NCBI GenBank assembly: GCA_035699705.1
Contig: DASSPI010000089.1
Location: forward strand, 1-64,000
From: CANKHA01 sp035699705
Lineage (GTDB): Bacteria; Pseudomonadota; Alphaproteobacteria; Rhizobiales; Xanthobacteraceae
Direction: 5' to 3'
Length of the DNA stretch: 64,000 bases
Shown here one piece after another: positions 31,005 to 42,351 of the stretch; the first letter of the stretch is position 1; each line of letters begins with the position of its first letter. Made by a program: the position numbers and the translations under genes. Under the pieces are notes generated by a model. The model did no database searches and was not told the DNA's origin. It was given only the letters and a program-made list of their open reading frames with translations.

Positions 31005-31199
31005 CTATTTCAGCCCGGTCGAAACGGATTCGAACTTGGCGTTCGTGGTGGTGCCGATCGAGTTTACCGCGGCGATGATGGCGACGGCGATGCCGGCGGT
31101 GATCAACGCGTATTCGATGGCAGTGGCGCCCGACTCGTCGCGCGCGAAACGCCGTGCCTGACCCGCGACGCAGGAAGTCAGTTTGGTGAACCGACGCAT
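31005..31199 (-). CDS. Flp/Fap-type type IVb pilin
   Basis: This 64-residue prepilin has the class signature: a basic leader (MRRFTKLTSCVAGQARRFARDES), then GATAIEYALITAGIAVAIIAAVNSIG, a hydrophobic helix with glutamate five residues after the processing glycine. GGGAGGAAC lies just before the ATG at 31199. Such pilins are cleaved by TadV/CpaA and assembled by the Tad system. No tad or cpa gene lies in this window, so the gene is orphaned between a methyltransferase and mutT. Confidence 0.9.
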   Translation of the reverse strand: MRRFTKLTSCVAGQARRFARDESGATAIEYALITAGIAVAIIAAVNSIGTTTNAKFESVSTGLK

Positions 31200-31228
31200 G
31201 TTCGTTCCTCCCGTTTCGTGGCCTTGTC

Positions 31229-31627
31229 TCACAACAGCGCCATCAAATGCGCCACCAGCGGCTCGTCCGCCGGCGGCATCGGATATTCCCGCAGCCGGTT
31301 CGGCCGCACCCAGGCGAGCCGTTGCCCTTCCAGCGGCATCACGCTCCCCTCCCAACGCCGGCACACGTAAAGCGGCATCACGAGATGGAAGTCCGCATAA
31401 CTATGGCTCGCGAAAGTGAGCGGAGCCAGGCACGCCTCCTTGACGACAATTCCCAATTCCTCGTTCAGCTCGCGGATCAGCGTCTCCTCGGGCCGCTCGC
31501 CGTGATCCACTTTGCCGCCGGGAAATTCCCAAAGTCCCGCCATCGGTTTGCCGGCCGGACGCTCGGCAAGCAGCACACGGCCGTCGGCATCGATGAGGGC
31601 GCAAGCAGCGACGAGAAGGATTTTCAC
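31229..31627 (-). CDS. mutT: 8-oxo-dGTP diphosphatase, MutT/NUDIX family
   Basis: The 132-residue protein removes oxidised guanine nucleotides from the DNA precursor pool. The NUDIX box is complete: GGKVDHGERPEETL followed by IRELNEELGI gives the G-x5-E-x7-RE-x2-EE-x-G pattern. The N terminus (KILLVAACALIDADGRVLLAERPAGKPMAGLWEFPGG) and the later RLAWVRPNRLREYPMPPAD are typical of MutT. It follows argJ on the minus strand after 68 bp, the order common in Rhizobiales. Confidence 0.93.
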   Translation of the reverse strand: MKILLVAACALIDADGRVLLAERPAGKPMAGLWEFPGGKVDHGERPEETLIRELNEELGIVVKEACLAPLTFASHSYADFHLVMPLYVCRRWEGSVMPLEGQRLAWVRPNRLREYPMPPADEPLVAHLMALL

Positions 31628-31695
31628 GCTCGAACCCTGACGCAGTTTGGGGTCTTAGGATTAACTTGAAATCAACGCGCAAGGTTAAGCGGGTA

Positions 31696-32931
31696 TTAAG
31701 ACCGGTAATGCGCGTTGATCTCGATGTATTCCTTGGTGAGGTCGCAGGTCAGCACGCGGTCGCTGCCACGGCCCAGCCCGAGGTCGACCTTCAACTCGAT
31801 ATTCGGCTGCTTCATCACCTCCGACACCTTGGCTTCGTCATAGCCGGGATCGCGCTGGCCCCTGTGCGCCACCCGGATGCCGCCGAACCAGATCGAGAGC
31901 TTGTCCCGGTCAGCCGGCTCGCCGGCCTTGCCCACCGCCATCACCACGCGCCCCCAGTTGGCGTCCTCGCCGGCAATCGCGGTCTTCACCAGCGGTGAAT
32001 TGGCGATCGACATCGCGATCCTGCGGGCGGATTTTTTCGACACCGCGCCTGCCACCTTGATTTCAACCAGCTTGGAGGCGCCTTCGCCATCGCGCGCGAC
32101 CTGCTCGGCCAGATCGCACAGCACCATGTCGAAGGCCTCGCGGAATCCGCGCAGCCGGCGATCGGTGGCCTTGCTGATGCGCGGTGCGCCGGCGGCGCCG
32201 GTGGCGAAGGCCAGCAGCGTATCGGAGGTCGAGGTGTCGCCATCGATGGTGACGGCATTGAAGCTGTCCGACACGCCGTCCTTCAGCAGCTTGCGCAGCG
32301 CCGGGGCGCTGATCGCGGCGTCGGTGAAAATGAAGGAGAGCATCGTGGCCATATCGGGAGCGATCATGCCCGCGCCCTTGGCGATGCCGGTGATCGTGAC
32401 CCCGGTCTTGCCGATATTGGTCTTCGCCGTTGCCACTTTCGGGAAAGTATCGGTGGTCATGATGGCTTTCGCGGCGTCGAGCCAGCGGCCGGGCGCGGCG
32501 TCGGATGCCAGTCGATCCATCACGCCGGTGAATTGCGTCGCCGGCAGCGGCTCGCCGATCACGCCGGTGGAAGCCAGGAAGATTTCGCCCGTTTTGCAGC
32601 CCAAGGTTTTCGCGGCGAGATCGGCGGTGAACTTCGCCGCGGCACGGCCGTCGCGGCCGGTGAAGGCATTGGCGTTGCCGGAATTGACGACGAGCGCGCG
32701 CGCTTTGCCGCCCCTGGCTTTCTCGCGGCACCACTCCACCGGCGCCGATGGGCATTTCGACTGGGTGAAAACGCCCGCCACCGTGGTGTTGCGGTCGAGC
32801 ACGACCAAAAGAACATCGGTGCGGTTGGCATAGCGGATGCCAGCGGCGGCGGTCGCGAGTTTCACGCCCGGCACGGCCGGCGCATCGGAAACCAGCGGAG
32901 GGGCGAGGGGAGAGACTTTGGAAGTTGCCAT
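31696..32931 (-). CDS. argJ: Bifunctional glutamate N-acetyltransferase / amino-acid acetyltransferase
   Basis: ArgJ recycles the acetyl group from N-acetylornithine to glutamate in arginine synthesis and may also use acetyl-CoA. The start at 32931 gives 411 residues and the N terminus ATSKVSPLAPP. The autoprocessing site lies in KGAGMIAPDMATMLSF, where the second threonine becomes the nucleophile of the beta chain. ALVVNSGNANAFTGRDG and FLASTGVIGEPLP form the active-site surroundings. A palindromic repeat lies directly upstream, between it and the parvulin gene. Confidence 0.96.
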   Translation of the reverse strand: MATSKVSPLAPPLVSDAPAVPGVKLATAAAGIRYANRTDVLLVVLDRNTTVAGVFTQSKCPSAPVEWCREKARGGKARALVVNSGNANAFTGRDGRAAAKFTADLAAKTLGCKTGEIFLASTGVIGEPLPATQFTGVMDRLASDAAPGRWLDAAKAIMTTDTFPKVATAKTNIGKTGVTITGIAKGAGMIAPDMATMLSFIFTDAAISAPALRKLLKDGVSDSFNAVTIDGDTSTSDTLLAFATGAAGAPRISKATDRRLRGFREAFDMVLCDLAEQVARDGEGASKLVEIKVAGAVSKKSARRIAMSIANSPLVKTAIAGEDANWGRVVMAVGKAGEPADRDKLSIWFGGIRVAHRGQRDPGYDEAKVSEVMKQPNIELKVDLGLGRGSDRVLTCDLTKEYIEINAHYRS

Positions 32932-32944
32932 AGGTCCCAACATC

Positions 32945-33057
32945 GTCATGGCCGGGCATAGCCCGTCGAAGACGGGCGTAAACGCCCTTATGTCCCGGCC
33001 ATCGTTCTGGACTGAGGCATAAAAGACGCCGATGCCCGGCACAAGGCCGGGCATGAC
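32945..33057. repeat. GTCAT...ATGAC palindromic element, enlarged copy
   Basis: The outer GTCATGGCC...GCATGAC frame is kept. The first arm is expanded: ATGGCCGGG pairs with CCCGGCCAT around an inner hairpin (GCCCGTC/GACGGGC). The second arm is ATGCCCGGC/GCCGGGCAT with an ACAAG loop. The element sits between the parvulin gene and argJ. Confidence 0.7.
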
Positions 33058-33075
33058 GACGTCTTGTGAAGCGAC

Positions 33076-34107
33076 TTACTTCTTCTGTTCGGCGGGAGCC
33101 GGAGTTGCGGGCGCTGCCGCGGGCGCGTCCGCCGGCTTGTCCAGGCGCTCGATCTTGGCGCCCTCGCGCAGCTTGGCGAGATATTCCGACTGCGCCTTGC
33201 GCGCCACGAAAGTCTCGAGCTGCGGTTTGACCTGCTCGAAATCCGGCAGCGGCCGGGTGCGCTTGTCCTCCACCAGGATGACGTGCCAACCGAAGGGCGA
33301 CTTCACCGGCTCCGAAAGCTGACCCTTTTCCAGCTTGAAGGCGGCGTCCGCGAATTCCGGCACCATCTGGTCCTTGCTGAAAAAGCCGAGATCACCACCT
33401 TCCGCGGCCGCGCCGGGATCCTTCGACTTGGATTTGGCGGTTTCGGCAAAGTCGGCGCCCTTTCGCAGTTCTTCCTGGACCGCCTTCGCCTCTTCCTCGG
33501 TTTCCACCAGGATGTGACGGGCGTGCACTTCCTCTTCCGGCTTCATCTGCTTGGTGGCGTCGTCATAGATCTTGCGCATGGCGCTTTCGGTCGAAGCGGC
33601 CTTGGCTTCGGAATCGAGCAGCTTCGCCATCAGGAGCTTCTTGCGGGTGAATTCGAGCTGCTGCTTGAACTCGTCGCTGTCGCCGATCTTCTTGGCTTCG
33701 GCGGCCTGCGTCAGCAGGATCATGTCGCCGACATAGGTGACGAGATAGTCGCGTTTTGATTCCGGCGGCACCTGCGTCATCTGCTGGCCGATGTCTTCTT
33801 CAGCCAGCTTGATGTCGCCTTCGCGGATTTCGACGCCATTGACCTTGGCCACCACGGGGCCTTCGCTCTGGGGCGTGACGGCGGCGGACGAGCCGGCAGG
33901 GGCCGGCGTGCCGGAGGCCATCGCTTTGCTGGCGGCCGCCGTTGTGCCGGCCACCGGCGCCATCTTGTTGTCCTTGGACGCGGTATCGTCCGATCCGGGC
34001 CAGCAGCCGCTCACCAGAACCTGCAGGACGATTGCTGCGAGCAGGCCGGCCCGGCGATAAGGCAGGCGGAAACGGTCTGTGCGAACTGGAAGCGAGGTGG
34101 AAGTCAT
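33076..34107 (-). CDS. Parvulin-type peptidyl-prolyl cis-trans isomerase, lipoprotein
   Basis: The start at 34107 gives 343 residues. The N terminus has a basic stretch, a hydrophobic helix and LVSGC, a lipobox with Cys35, so it is probably a lipid-anchored periplasmic chaperone. After a disordered Ala/Thr-rich linker comes a SurA-like helical region (VAKVNGVEIREGDIKLAEEDI). One parvulin domain follows (VHARHILVETEEEAKAVQEELRKGADF ... GDLGFFSKDQMVPEFADAAFKLEKG ... SPFGWHVILVED). The tail is Pro/Ala-rich. It is divergent from secA, which suits a role in folding exported proteins. Confidence 0.92.
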   Translation of the reverse strand: MTSTSLPVRTDRFRLPYRRAGLLAAIVLQVLVSGCWPGSDDTASKDNKMAPVAGTTAAASKAMASGTPAPAGSSAAVTPQSEGPVVAKVNGVEIREGDIKLAEEDIGQQMTQVPPESKRDYLVTYVGDMILLTQAAEAKKIGDSDEFKQQLEFTRKKLLMAKLLDSEAKAASTESAMRKIYDDATKQMKPEEEVHARHILVETEEEAKAVQEELRKGADFAETAKSKSKDPGAAAEGGDLGFFSKDQMVPEFADAAFKLEKGQLSEPVKSPFGWHVILVEDKRTRPLPDFEQVKPQLETFVARKAQSEYLAKLREGAKIERLDKPADAPAAAPATPAPAEQKK

Positions 34108-34364
34108 AACGCGGTCCTTAAGATGAGGGGGCGCTTGAGGTGCGGCGACAGTCGCGCAATCAGGCATGCTTGGCAATGGCGGGAAAGTAAGCCCAAACTA
34201 CGACAATCCAACCCCTGAAAGCGCGTTTGGCAGCGTAATCGCGGCAATTGACAAGGATGGGACCCCCTCCTATCTCTCGCCCATCCCCTCGGCCGTCCCG
34301 CGGGGACATCTTTTGTTGCCCGCTTGGCAGAAGTCCGAAAAGTGCTGCAATTCCAGGATGCTCT

Positions 34365-34416
34365 GGTGGGGGCGGTCAGGCTGCGGCTTTGGTGGGGGCG
34401 GCCAGGCTGCGGCTTT
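34365..34416 (+). repeat. 26-bp tandem duplication upstream of secA
   Basis: Two directly adjoining 26-bp copies (34365-34390 and 34391-34416) begin GGTGGGGGCGG and end GGCTGCGGCTTT and differ at one base. They lie in the 391-bp gap between the divergent parvulin and secA genes, 83 bp before the secA ATG. The rest of that gap shows no gene. Confidence 0.85.
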
Positions 34417-34498
34417 CTAGCCGAAGCGGTGCTAATGGTTGGATCGTGACGCCGAACGGGGCTGCAAGCTCCGGCACGCGGCGCCTGAAAGGATTTTG

Positions 34499-37291
<2,793 letters not shown>

Positions 37292-37310
37292 GCGCGACGC
37301 GCAGACCGAA

Positions 37311-37340
37311 AATAAAAACGGCCGGGAAATCCCGGCCGTC
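37311..37340 (-). terminator. Terminator shared by convergent secA and L,D-transpeptidase genes
   Basis: Bases 37318-37327 and 37330-37339 form a perfect 10-bp inverted repeat (ACGGCCGGGA/TCCCGGCCGT). An A-rich run on its left reads as a T run on the minus strand. It therefore terminates the L,D-transpeptidase transcript best and may also stop secA transcription. Confidence 0.85.
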
Positions 37341-37343
37341 GCT

Positions 37344-38948
37344 TTATCTCAACAGATTTGACCGTGGAGCGGACCAGCCGACGCCGAATTGGCCGGCGGG
37401 AATCATCGGCGCGGCGCCGGAGAGCAGGCTGGGGCTGGCGGTGGCGGGTGCACCGTTAAACGCCGACACCGGCGACTGCGGCCGGATCGCACCGGCGTTG
37501 GCCACCTTCGACTCGGGAGCTTCCTGCGGCTCCGGCAGCGGGGTGGGCTTGGCCTCGGCCACTGCGGAAGGCGCGGGTTTCGGCTTGGCGACCGCGGCGG
37601 GTGCCGGCTGTGCGGCCGCCGTCGTGGAGCCGCGCAGACCGGTCGGCTTGGCGGCCTGCGCCGGCGAGGCAGGGACACTGTCCTGCCCGGTGAACAGCCG
37701 GCTGAGGAAATTCTTCGTCGCGTCGACGCCGGGTAACGATGCGGTCTGCGTCGGATTGGCGGCAATGGAAGCAGCCTGTGCGGGCCGCGCCGCCGCTTGC
37801 GCAGACGCACGCGCGACGATGCTGTTGGAGCGCGGCGCGGCAGGCTGCGTCGCCGCAGGCGCCGCTGCGGCGGCCGGCTGCGCGGGCGGAGCGGCAGCGA
37901 TCGCCACATTCGACGGCGGATTGACGGTCGGCGGGATGGTGCCAGGCGCTTTGACCGGGATCAGGCGTTCGACCTCACCGTCCCGACCCTTGACGGCGCG
38001 GCCGCCTTGCAGCGCTTCGGCAAACACCTGGTGCATGCCGCCATCGGTCGCCATTTTGACCGGCGCCGCCGGCGTACCCCGGTTGATCAATGCCGCAATC
38101 GCGATCTCGTCCTTCTTCTGTTTTTCAGCAACCGCGGCCGCGATCTCGCGCGGCACTTCATAGACCGGGCATTGCGCGCGCGGGCTGAAATTCAGCGGCT
38201 CGCTGCCGTCGGACTGATCGGCGTTGAACACATAGCGTTTTTCACAGACGTCGACTTTCGGCTCGACCCGCGTGACTTCGAAGTGGTCATAGCCTTCCTT
38301 CAGCATCTTCCAGAACGGCATATGCGGGCTGTTGCGATGCTTCGCCATATTGGTCGGCGTCATGCGGAACGGGAAAGCCTGGATCTGGAAAGCGCGCTGA
38401 CCGCCGAAGAAGGATTCGCGCGCTAGCGCGTAGATCTCCGCGATCTGCTCATCGGTCATCGCGTAGCAGCCGCGCGATGAACAGTCGCCATGGATCATCA
38501 GGTGAGCGCCGGTACGGTCGTTGGCTCTGTCATAGGCATTGGGGAAGCCCATGTTGACGGCGAGGTAATACTGCGAAGCCGGATTCATCAGGCCGGGCGT
38601 GATGGTGTAAAAACCCTCGGGCGCCTGGCGGTCGCCTTCCCTGATCTTCGGACCGAGATCGCCGGACCAGCGGCAGATCGGGAAGGTCTTCAGCAGGGCC
38701 ATGCGGCCGCTGTTGTCCTGTTTCCAAACCTCGAGCTCCGACTCCTGCTTGAACAGGCGGATCAGGATCGGCGATTGCTTGGCCATATTCTTTTGCGCCA
38801 TCTCGCTCAGCATCTGTTGCGAGATGGGCTTCATCGCTTTCGCGGAAGTCGCGGGGGTGGTGCCGTCGGTTTCGCAGCCGGCAAGCGCGACGGCTGCGGC
38901 AAGCGCGGCCGAAGCCAGCAATACGCGGGCCAGAGGGCTACGATTCAA
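37344..38948 (-). CDS. YafK/ErfK-type L,D-transpeptidase lipoprotein
   Basis: The best start is a TTG at 38948, with GGGGAG 8 bp upstream. It gives a 534-residue lipoprotein beginning NRSPLARVLLASAALAAAVA with LAGC as lipobox. A TTG at 38996 lies further upstream without a good site. The YkuD-type active site is HLMIHGDCSSRGCYAMTDEQ, with the catalytic cysteine in SRGC. The region ICRWSGDLGPKIREGDRQAPEGFYTITP is typical of the YafK branch. Residues beyond about 280 are Ala/Pro/Gln-rich and probably unstructured. Members cross-link peptidoglycan or attach lipoproteins and porins to it; which activity applies here is unknown. Confidence 0.85.
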   Translation of the reverse strand: MNRSPLARVLLASAALAAAVALAGCETDGTTPATSAKAMKPISQQMLSEMAQKNMAKQSPILIRLFKQESELEVWKQDNSGRMALLKTFPICRWSGDLGPKIREGDRQAPEGFYTITPGLMNPASQYYLAVNMGFPNAYDRANDRTGAHLMIHGDCSSRGCYAMTDEQIAEIYALARESFFGGQRAFQIQAFPFRMTPTNMAKHRNSPHMPFWKMLKEGYDHFEVTRVEPKVDVCEKRYVFNADQSDGSEPLNFSPRAQCPVYEVPREIAAAVAEKQKKDEIAIAALINRGTPAAPVKMATDGGMHQVFAEALQGGRAVKGRDGEVERLIPVKAPGTIPPTVNPPSNVAIAAAPPAQPAAAAAPAATQPAAPRSNSIVARASAQAAARPAQAASIAANPTQTASLPGVDATKNFLSRLFTGQDSVPASPAQAAKPTGLRGSTTAAAQPAPAAVAKPKPAPSAVAEAKPTPLPEPQEAPESKVANAGAIRPQSPVSAFNGAPATASPSLLSGAAPMIPAGQFGVGWSAPRSNLLR

Positions 38949-39201
38949 CGCAGGACTCCCCGACGGCTGACGGTCCCCAAAACCGCCATTGACCAATCAT
39001 TAGCCTTAAGCCGGCGCGGTCGCAACGTGTTGATCTCCCCCAACAAGGTTGAACACCGTCATGGTGAACAAAGGGTAAACCCCAGCACAGAGTACCGCAA
39101 TTGAGGAAGATTTTCGCCCCCCGCCCGAAAATGGAACCGCCCGACCGGGACCAAGCCACCATCCAGCCACGAGTTTATGCCGAGACTGTGGCGGGCTCGG
39201 G

Positions 39202-40158
39202 TCAGCCCAGGCTGCGGCCGATCGACAGGAATTTCTCCCGGCGCTGGCGGCGCAGGGTTTCCTGGTTGAGCGCGCGCAACTCCCCCAGGGCGCCGGCGAT
39301 GGCTTCGCCGGTCGCCGCCATCACCGCTTGCGGGTCGCGATGCGCCCCGCCCACCGGTTCGTTCACGATCAGGTCGATGACGCCAAAGCGTTCCAGATCC
39401 TGGGCGGTGATCTTCATATTGGTCGCCGCTTCCTGCGCCTTGGAGGTATCGCGCCAGAGAATCGAGGCCGCGCCTTCCGGCGAGATCACACTGTAGATCG
39501 CGTGTTCCAGCATCAGCACGCGATTGGCAGTGGCGATAGCGATCGCGCCGCCCGATCCGCCTTCGCCGATCACCACCGCAATGTTGGGAACGCCGAGGCA
39601 TAGACAGGCTTCGGTCGAACGCGCGATCGCTTCCGCCTGGCCGCGTTCCTCGGCGTCGATCCCGGGATAAGCGCCGGCGGTGTCGACCAATGAAATCACC
39701 GGGATCTCGAAGCGGTCGGCCATCTCCATCAGCCGCACGGCCTTGCGATAGCCTTCCGGTCGCGCCATGCCGAAATTGTGTTTCAGCCGCGTCTCCGTGG
39801 TGGAGCCTTTTTCATTGCCCAGGATGCAGACCGGTTCGCCGCGGAAACGGCCGAAGCCGCCGAGGATGGCGGCATCGTCGCCGAATTTGCGGTCGCCGGC
39901 GAAAGCCTGGAAGTCGGTGATCAGCGTATTGACGTAATCGATCGCGTGCGGCCGCTGCGGATGCCGCGCGACCTGCGCCTTCTGCCAGGGCGTGAGATTG
40001 GCATAGAGGTCTTTCAGCGTTTGTATCGCCTTGGCCTCGATGCGGCTGATCTCCTCGGCCACCGCGCTGGACTCGCCCTCCGGCTGCACGCCGCGCAGCT
40101 CGTCGGCCTTGGCGTCGAGCTCGGCCACCGGTTTTTCAAAATCGAGATAACTGCGCAT
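39202..40158 (-). CDS. accA: Acetyl-CoA carboxylase carboxyltransferase subunit alpha
   Basis: AccA with AccD transfers the carboxyl group from biotin to acetyl-CoA, the first step of fatty-acid synthesis. The 318-residue protein starts MRSYLDFEKPVAELDAKADEL. It has the core MARPEGYRKAVRLMEMADRF, SLVDTAGAYPGIDAEERGQAEAIARS and VVIGEGGSGGAIAIATANRVLMLEHAIYSVISPEGAASILW, which forms the oxyanion holes. It stands alone between the L,D-transpeptidase and xerD genes, with a palindromic repeat just upstream. Confidence 0.97.
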   Translation of the reverse strand: MRSYLDFEKPVAELDAKADELRGVQPEGESSAVAEEISRIEAKAIQTLKDLYANLTPWQKAQVARHPQRPHAIDYVNTLITDFQAFAGDRKFGDDAAILGGFGRFRGEPVCILGNEKGSTTETRLKHNFGMARPEGYRKAVRLMEMADRFEIPVISLVDTAGAYPGIDAEERGQAEAIARSTEACLCLGVPNIAVVIGEGGSGGAIAIATANRVLMLEHAIYSVISPEGAASILWRDTSKAQEAATNMKITAQDLERFGVIDLIVNEPVGGAHRDPQAVMAATGEAIAGALGELRALNQETLRRQRREKFLSIGRSLG

Positions 40159-40200
40159 GAAGCTGAAAATCGCGCCGGATCGAGGGGTTGAGCGGGCAGC

Positions 40201-40313
40201 GCATGATCCGGCGAAGTGGGAACCGGTTCGCCGATAAGATCATGCGCCAGGTTAACAAGTTAGCGCGCGATCGGACGCAAAACCGGTGTCCACTTTTGCT
40301 GCTCGCGCGCTAA
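40201..40313. repeat. GCATGATC...GATCATGCGC repeat and adjoining TTAGCGCGCGA inverted repeat
   Basis: The first part (40201-40248) starts GCATGATCCGG, carries AAGTGGGAACCGGTTCGCC in the middle and ends GATCATGCGC. The second part (40260-40313) has TTAGCGCGCGA and TCGCGCGCTAA as perfect 11-bp inverted ends around a related AAACCGG...CCACTTTTG core in reverse. Together they fill the accA-xerD gap. Confidence 0.7.
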
Positions 40314-40380
40314 CCGCAAGCGGCGGAAACTGGCCCGCAGCCGCATTCAAGTCAAGCAAAGCCCTTTTGCTTGGTTCCCG

Positions 40381-41328
40381 TTATTTGTCGGTCAACGGAT
40401 GCAGGTCGCGGACCAGGCTCTTCAGCCGCTCCTCCAGCACATGGGTATAGATCTGTGTCGTTGAAATGTCGGCATGGCCGAGCAGCGTCTGCACCACGCG
40501 CAGATCCGCGCCGTTGTGCAGCAGATGGCTGGCGAAGGCATGGCGCAGCACATGCGGGCTCACCTGCGCGGCTTTCAGCCCGGCCTTGGCGGCGAGCGTC
40601 TTGAGGTCGCGCGCGAAATGCTGACGGGTGAGATGGCCGCTCTCGCCGAAGGAGGGGAACAGCCATTTGGTCTCCGTGCGTTCCGGCCGCGCCGCCAGCA
40701 GCGCCAGGTAATCGGCCATTGCGCGCTTGGCGGAGTCGTTGAGCGGAACGAGCCGTTCCCTCTCGCCCTTGCCGCGCACCACCAGCATGCGCGCATCCTG
40801 CCGCGCCGCCGACAGCGGCAGCGCGACCAGTTCGGAAACGCGCAAGCCGGTGGCGTAAAGCACTTCGAGCAGGCAGGCAAGGCGCGCGGCGCGCACCCGC
40901 TCCGGCGCCTGGCGCTCGGGATCGGCGACCTCGGCATGCGCCTGCTTCAGCAGAGCATCGACGTCGGCGATCGACAGGATTTTCGGCAGGGTCAGCCCGC
41001 GCCTGGGTCCTTCCAGCACGGCAGCGGGATCGTCGCGCCGATGATTTTCCGCGTAGAGGAAACGGTAGAACTGGCGAATGGCCGACAGCCGCCGCGCCAC
41101 CGACGAGGCCTTGAAGCCGCGTTTCGCCAGCGCGCCGAGATAATCGCGCAGCTCATCGGTTGCCGCCCTGGCGATGGCGCCGCCGTTGGCGGCGAGTGTC
41201 GCCGACAGGTCCTCGAGATCGCGCCGATAGGCGGAGAGCGTATTGACCCCCGCGCCACGCTCGGCCGCGAGCATGTCCAGGAACAGCTCGATCAGGGTCT
41301 GGTCGGAAGATTTGGTCTGGCGGGCCAT
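40381..41328 (-). CDS. xerD: Tyrosine recombinase XerD
   Basis: XerD with XerC resolves chromosome dimers at dif. I place the start at 41328 (MARQTKSSDQ, 315 residues). An ATG two codons earlier lies inside the neighbouring repeat and is the alternative. The core-binding domain covers about residues 12-95. The catalytic set is Arg in LYATGLRVSELVALP, Lys in VRGKGERERLVPL, His-x-x-Arg in VSPHVLRHAFASHLL, His in LLGHADISTTQIYTHV, and the tyrosine of IYTH. All are intact. Confidence 0.95.
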   Translation of the reverse strand: MARQTKSSDQTLIELFLDMLAAERGAGVNTLSAYRRDLEDLSATLAANGGAIARAATDELRDYLGALAKRGFKASSVARRLSAIRQFYRFLYAENHRRDDPAAVLEGPRRGLTLPKILSIADVDALLKQAHAEVADPERQAPERVRAARLACLLEVLYATGLRVSELVALPLSAARQDARMLVVRGKGERERLVPLNDSAKRAMADYLALLAARPERTETKWLFPSFGESGHLTRQHFARDLKTLAAKAGLKAAQVSPHVLRHAFASHLLHNGADLRVVQTLLGHADISTTQIYTHVLEERLKSLVRDLHPLTDK

Positions 41329-41330
41329 GC

Positions 41331-41400
41331 GCATGATCCCGAAAAGCTTGTCCCGGACTCGATCCGGGATGGGAACCGGATTTCGGATTAGATCATGCGC
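41331..41400. repeat. GCATGATC...GATCATGCGC repeat overlapping the xerD start region
   Basis: The element has the ends GCATGATCCC (41331-41340) and GATCATGCGC (41391-41400). Inside is a CCCGGACTCGATCCGGG hairpin. One terminus provides the alternative xerD start codon. Confidence 0.7.
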
Positions 41401-41449
41401 CTATTTACAATTAGCGCGCTCTCCCGCGGGGAGGGCGTCTAGTGTGGCA

Positions 41450-41599
41450 CTAGCGGTTCTTGTAGAACTTGTCGTTCGGGATGGTGATGGTGATTTCCCG
41501 CGGTTTCGGTTCGACGAAGCGGGCCAGCGAAAACACCGCGCCATAGGCTATGCCGCTCAGAATCCCGAGGAAAATCAGGAACCGGAATAAACTAGGCAT
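41450..41599 (-). CDS. Small conserved membrane protein of unknown function
   Basis: From the ATG at 41599 the product is 49 residues: MPSLFRFLIFLGILSGIAYG forms most of a single membrane helix, followed by the conserved-looking tail SLARFVEPKPREITITIPND and KFYKNR. I know similar short proteins at this place, between xerD and aroK, in other Rhizobiales, but no function is known. A longer in-frame start exists at 41638 but adds an unlikely Trp/Pro-rich segment. Confidence 0.7.
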   Translation of the reverse strand: MPSLFRFLIFLGILSGIAYGAVFSLARFVEPKPREITITIPNDKFYKNR

Positions 41600-41739
41600 G
41601 CTGGGCTCGTGCGGTCCAATCCAGGACCATGGGGACAACGATCACGTTACGAAGGCTCTGACAAGGCCCCAGTTCCGTATTTAGAATGAATGGTTTAAGG
41701 AACCATGGCGGCGTTTTCGAGACCGCTATCCCGGCATCC

Positions 41740-42351
41740 ATGGCAACCGACAGAAATCTTGTGACAGGCAATTCCGACGCCGAGCTGCTGGCGGCCCTTG
41801 GGCCGCGTTCGCTGGTGCTCGTCGGGATGATGGGTGCGGGCAAATCCTCCATCGGCCGCAAGCTGGCGCAGCGGCTCAACCTGCCCTTCGTCGACGCCGA
41901 TGCCGAAATCGAGCGCGCCGCCGGCATGAGCATCAGCGACATTTTCGCCGAGCACGGCGAGCCTTATTTCCGCGCGGGCGAGGCGCGGGTGATCGCGCGC
42001 CTGCTTGACAGCGGGCCGCAGGTGCTGGCGACCGGGGGCGGCGCCTTCATGCATCCGCAATCGCGCGAGGCGATCCGCGCCAAGGGCATCTCGGTCTGGC
42101 TGAAGGCGGAATACGACGTGCTGATGAAGCGCATTAGACGGCGCAGCGACCGGCCCATGCTGAAGACCGGCGATCCGGGGGAGACGCTGCGGCGTCTTAT
42201 GCAGGAGCGCGATCCGGTCTATGCCGAGGCTGATGTCATCGTGCATTCGCGCGACGTGCCGCACGAAATCATCATCGCGGAAATCATTTCGGCAGTGGCG
42301 CCGCGGCTGCAAGAGATCGGCGCCATTTCGGCGGGAGCCCGCATGTCATGA
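41740..42351 (+). CDS. aroK: Shikimate kinase
   Basis: AroK phosphorylates shikimate in aromatic amino-acid synthesis. The start at 41740 gives 203 residues; an in-frame ATG at 41686 is possible. Walker A is LVGMMGAGKSSIGRKLAQRL. The shikimate-binding motifs are FVDADAEIE and FRAGEARVI, with the ATGGGAF glycine-rich loop after them. The lid contains RIRRRSDRPML. Its last codons overlap the aroB ATG by 4 bp, so the two enzymes are translationally coupled. Confidence 0.95.
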   Translation: MATDRNLVTGNSDAELLAALGPRSLVLVGMMGAGKSSIGRKLAQRLNLPFVDADAEIERAAGMSISDIFAEHGEPYFRAGEARVIARLLDSGPQVLATGGGAFMHPQSREAIRAKGISVWLKAEYDVLMKRIRRRSDRPMLKTGDPGETLRRLMQERDPVYAEADVIVHSRDVPHEIIIAEIISAVAPRLQEIGAISAGARMS

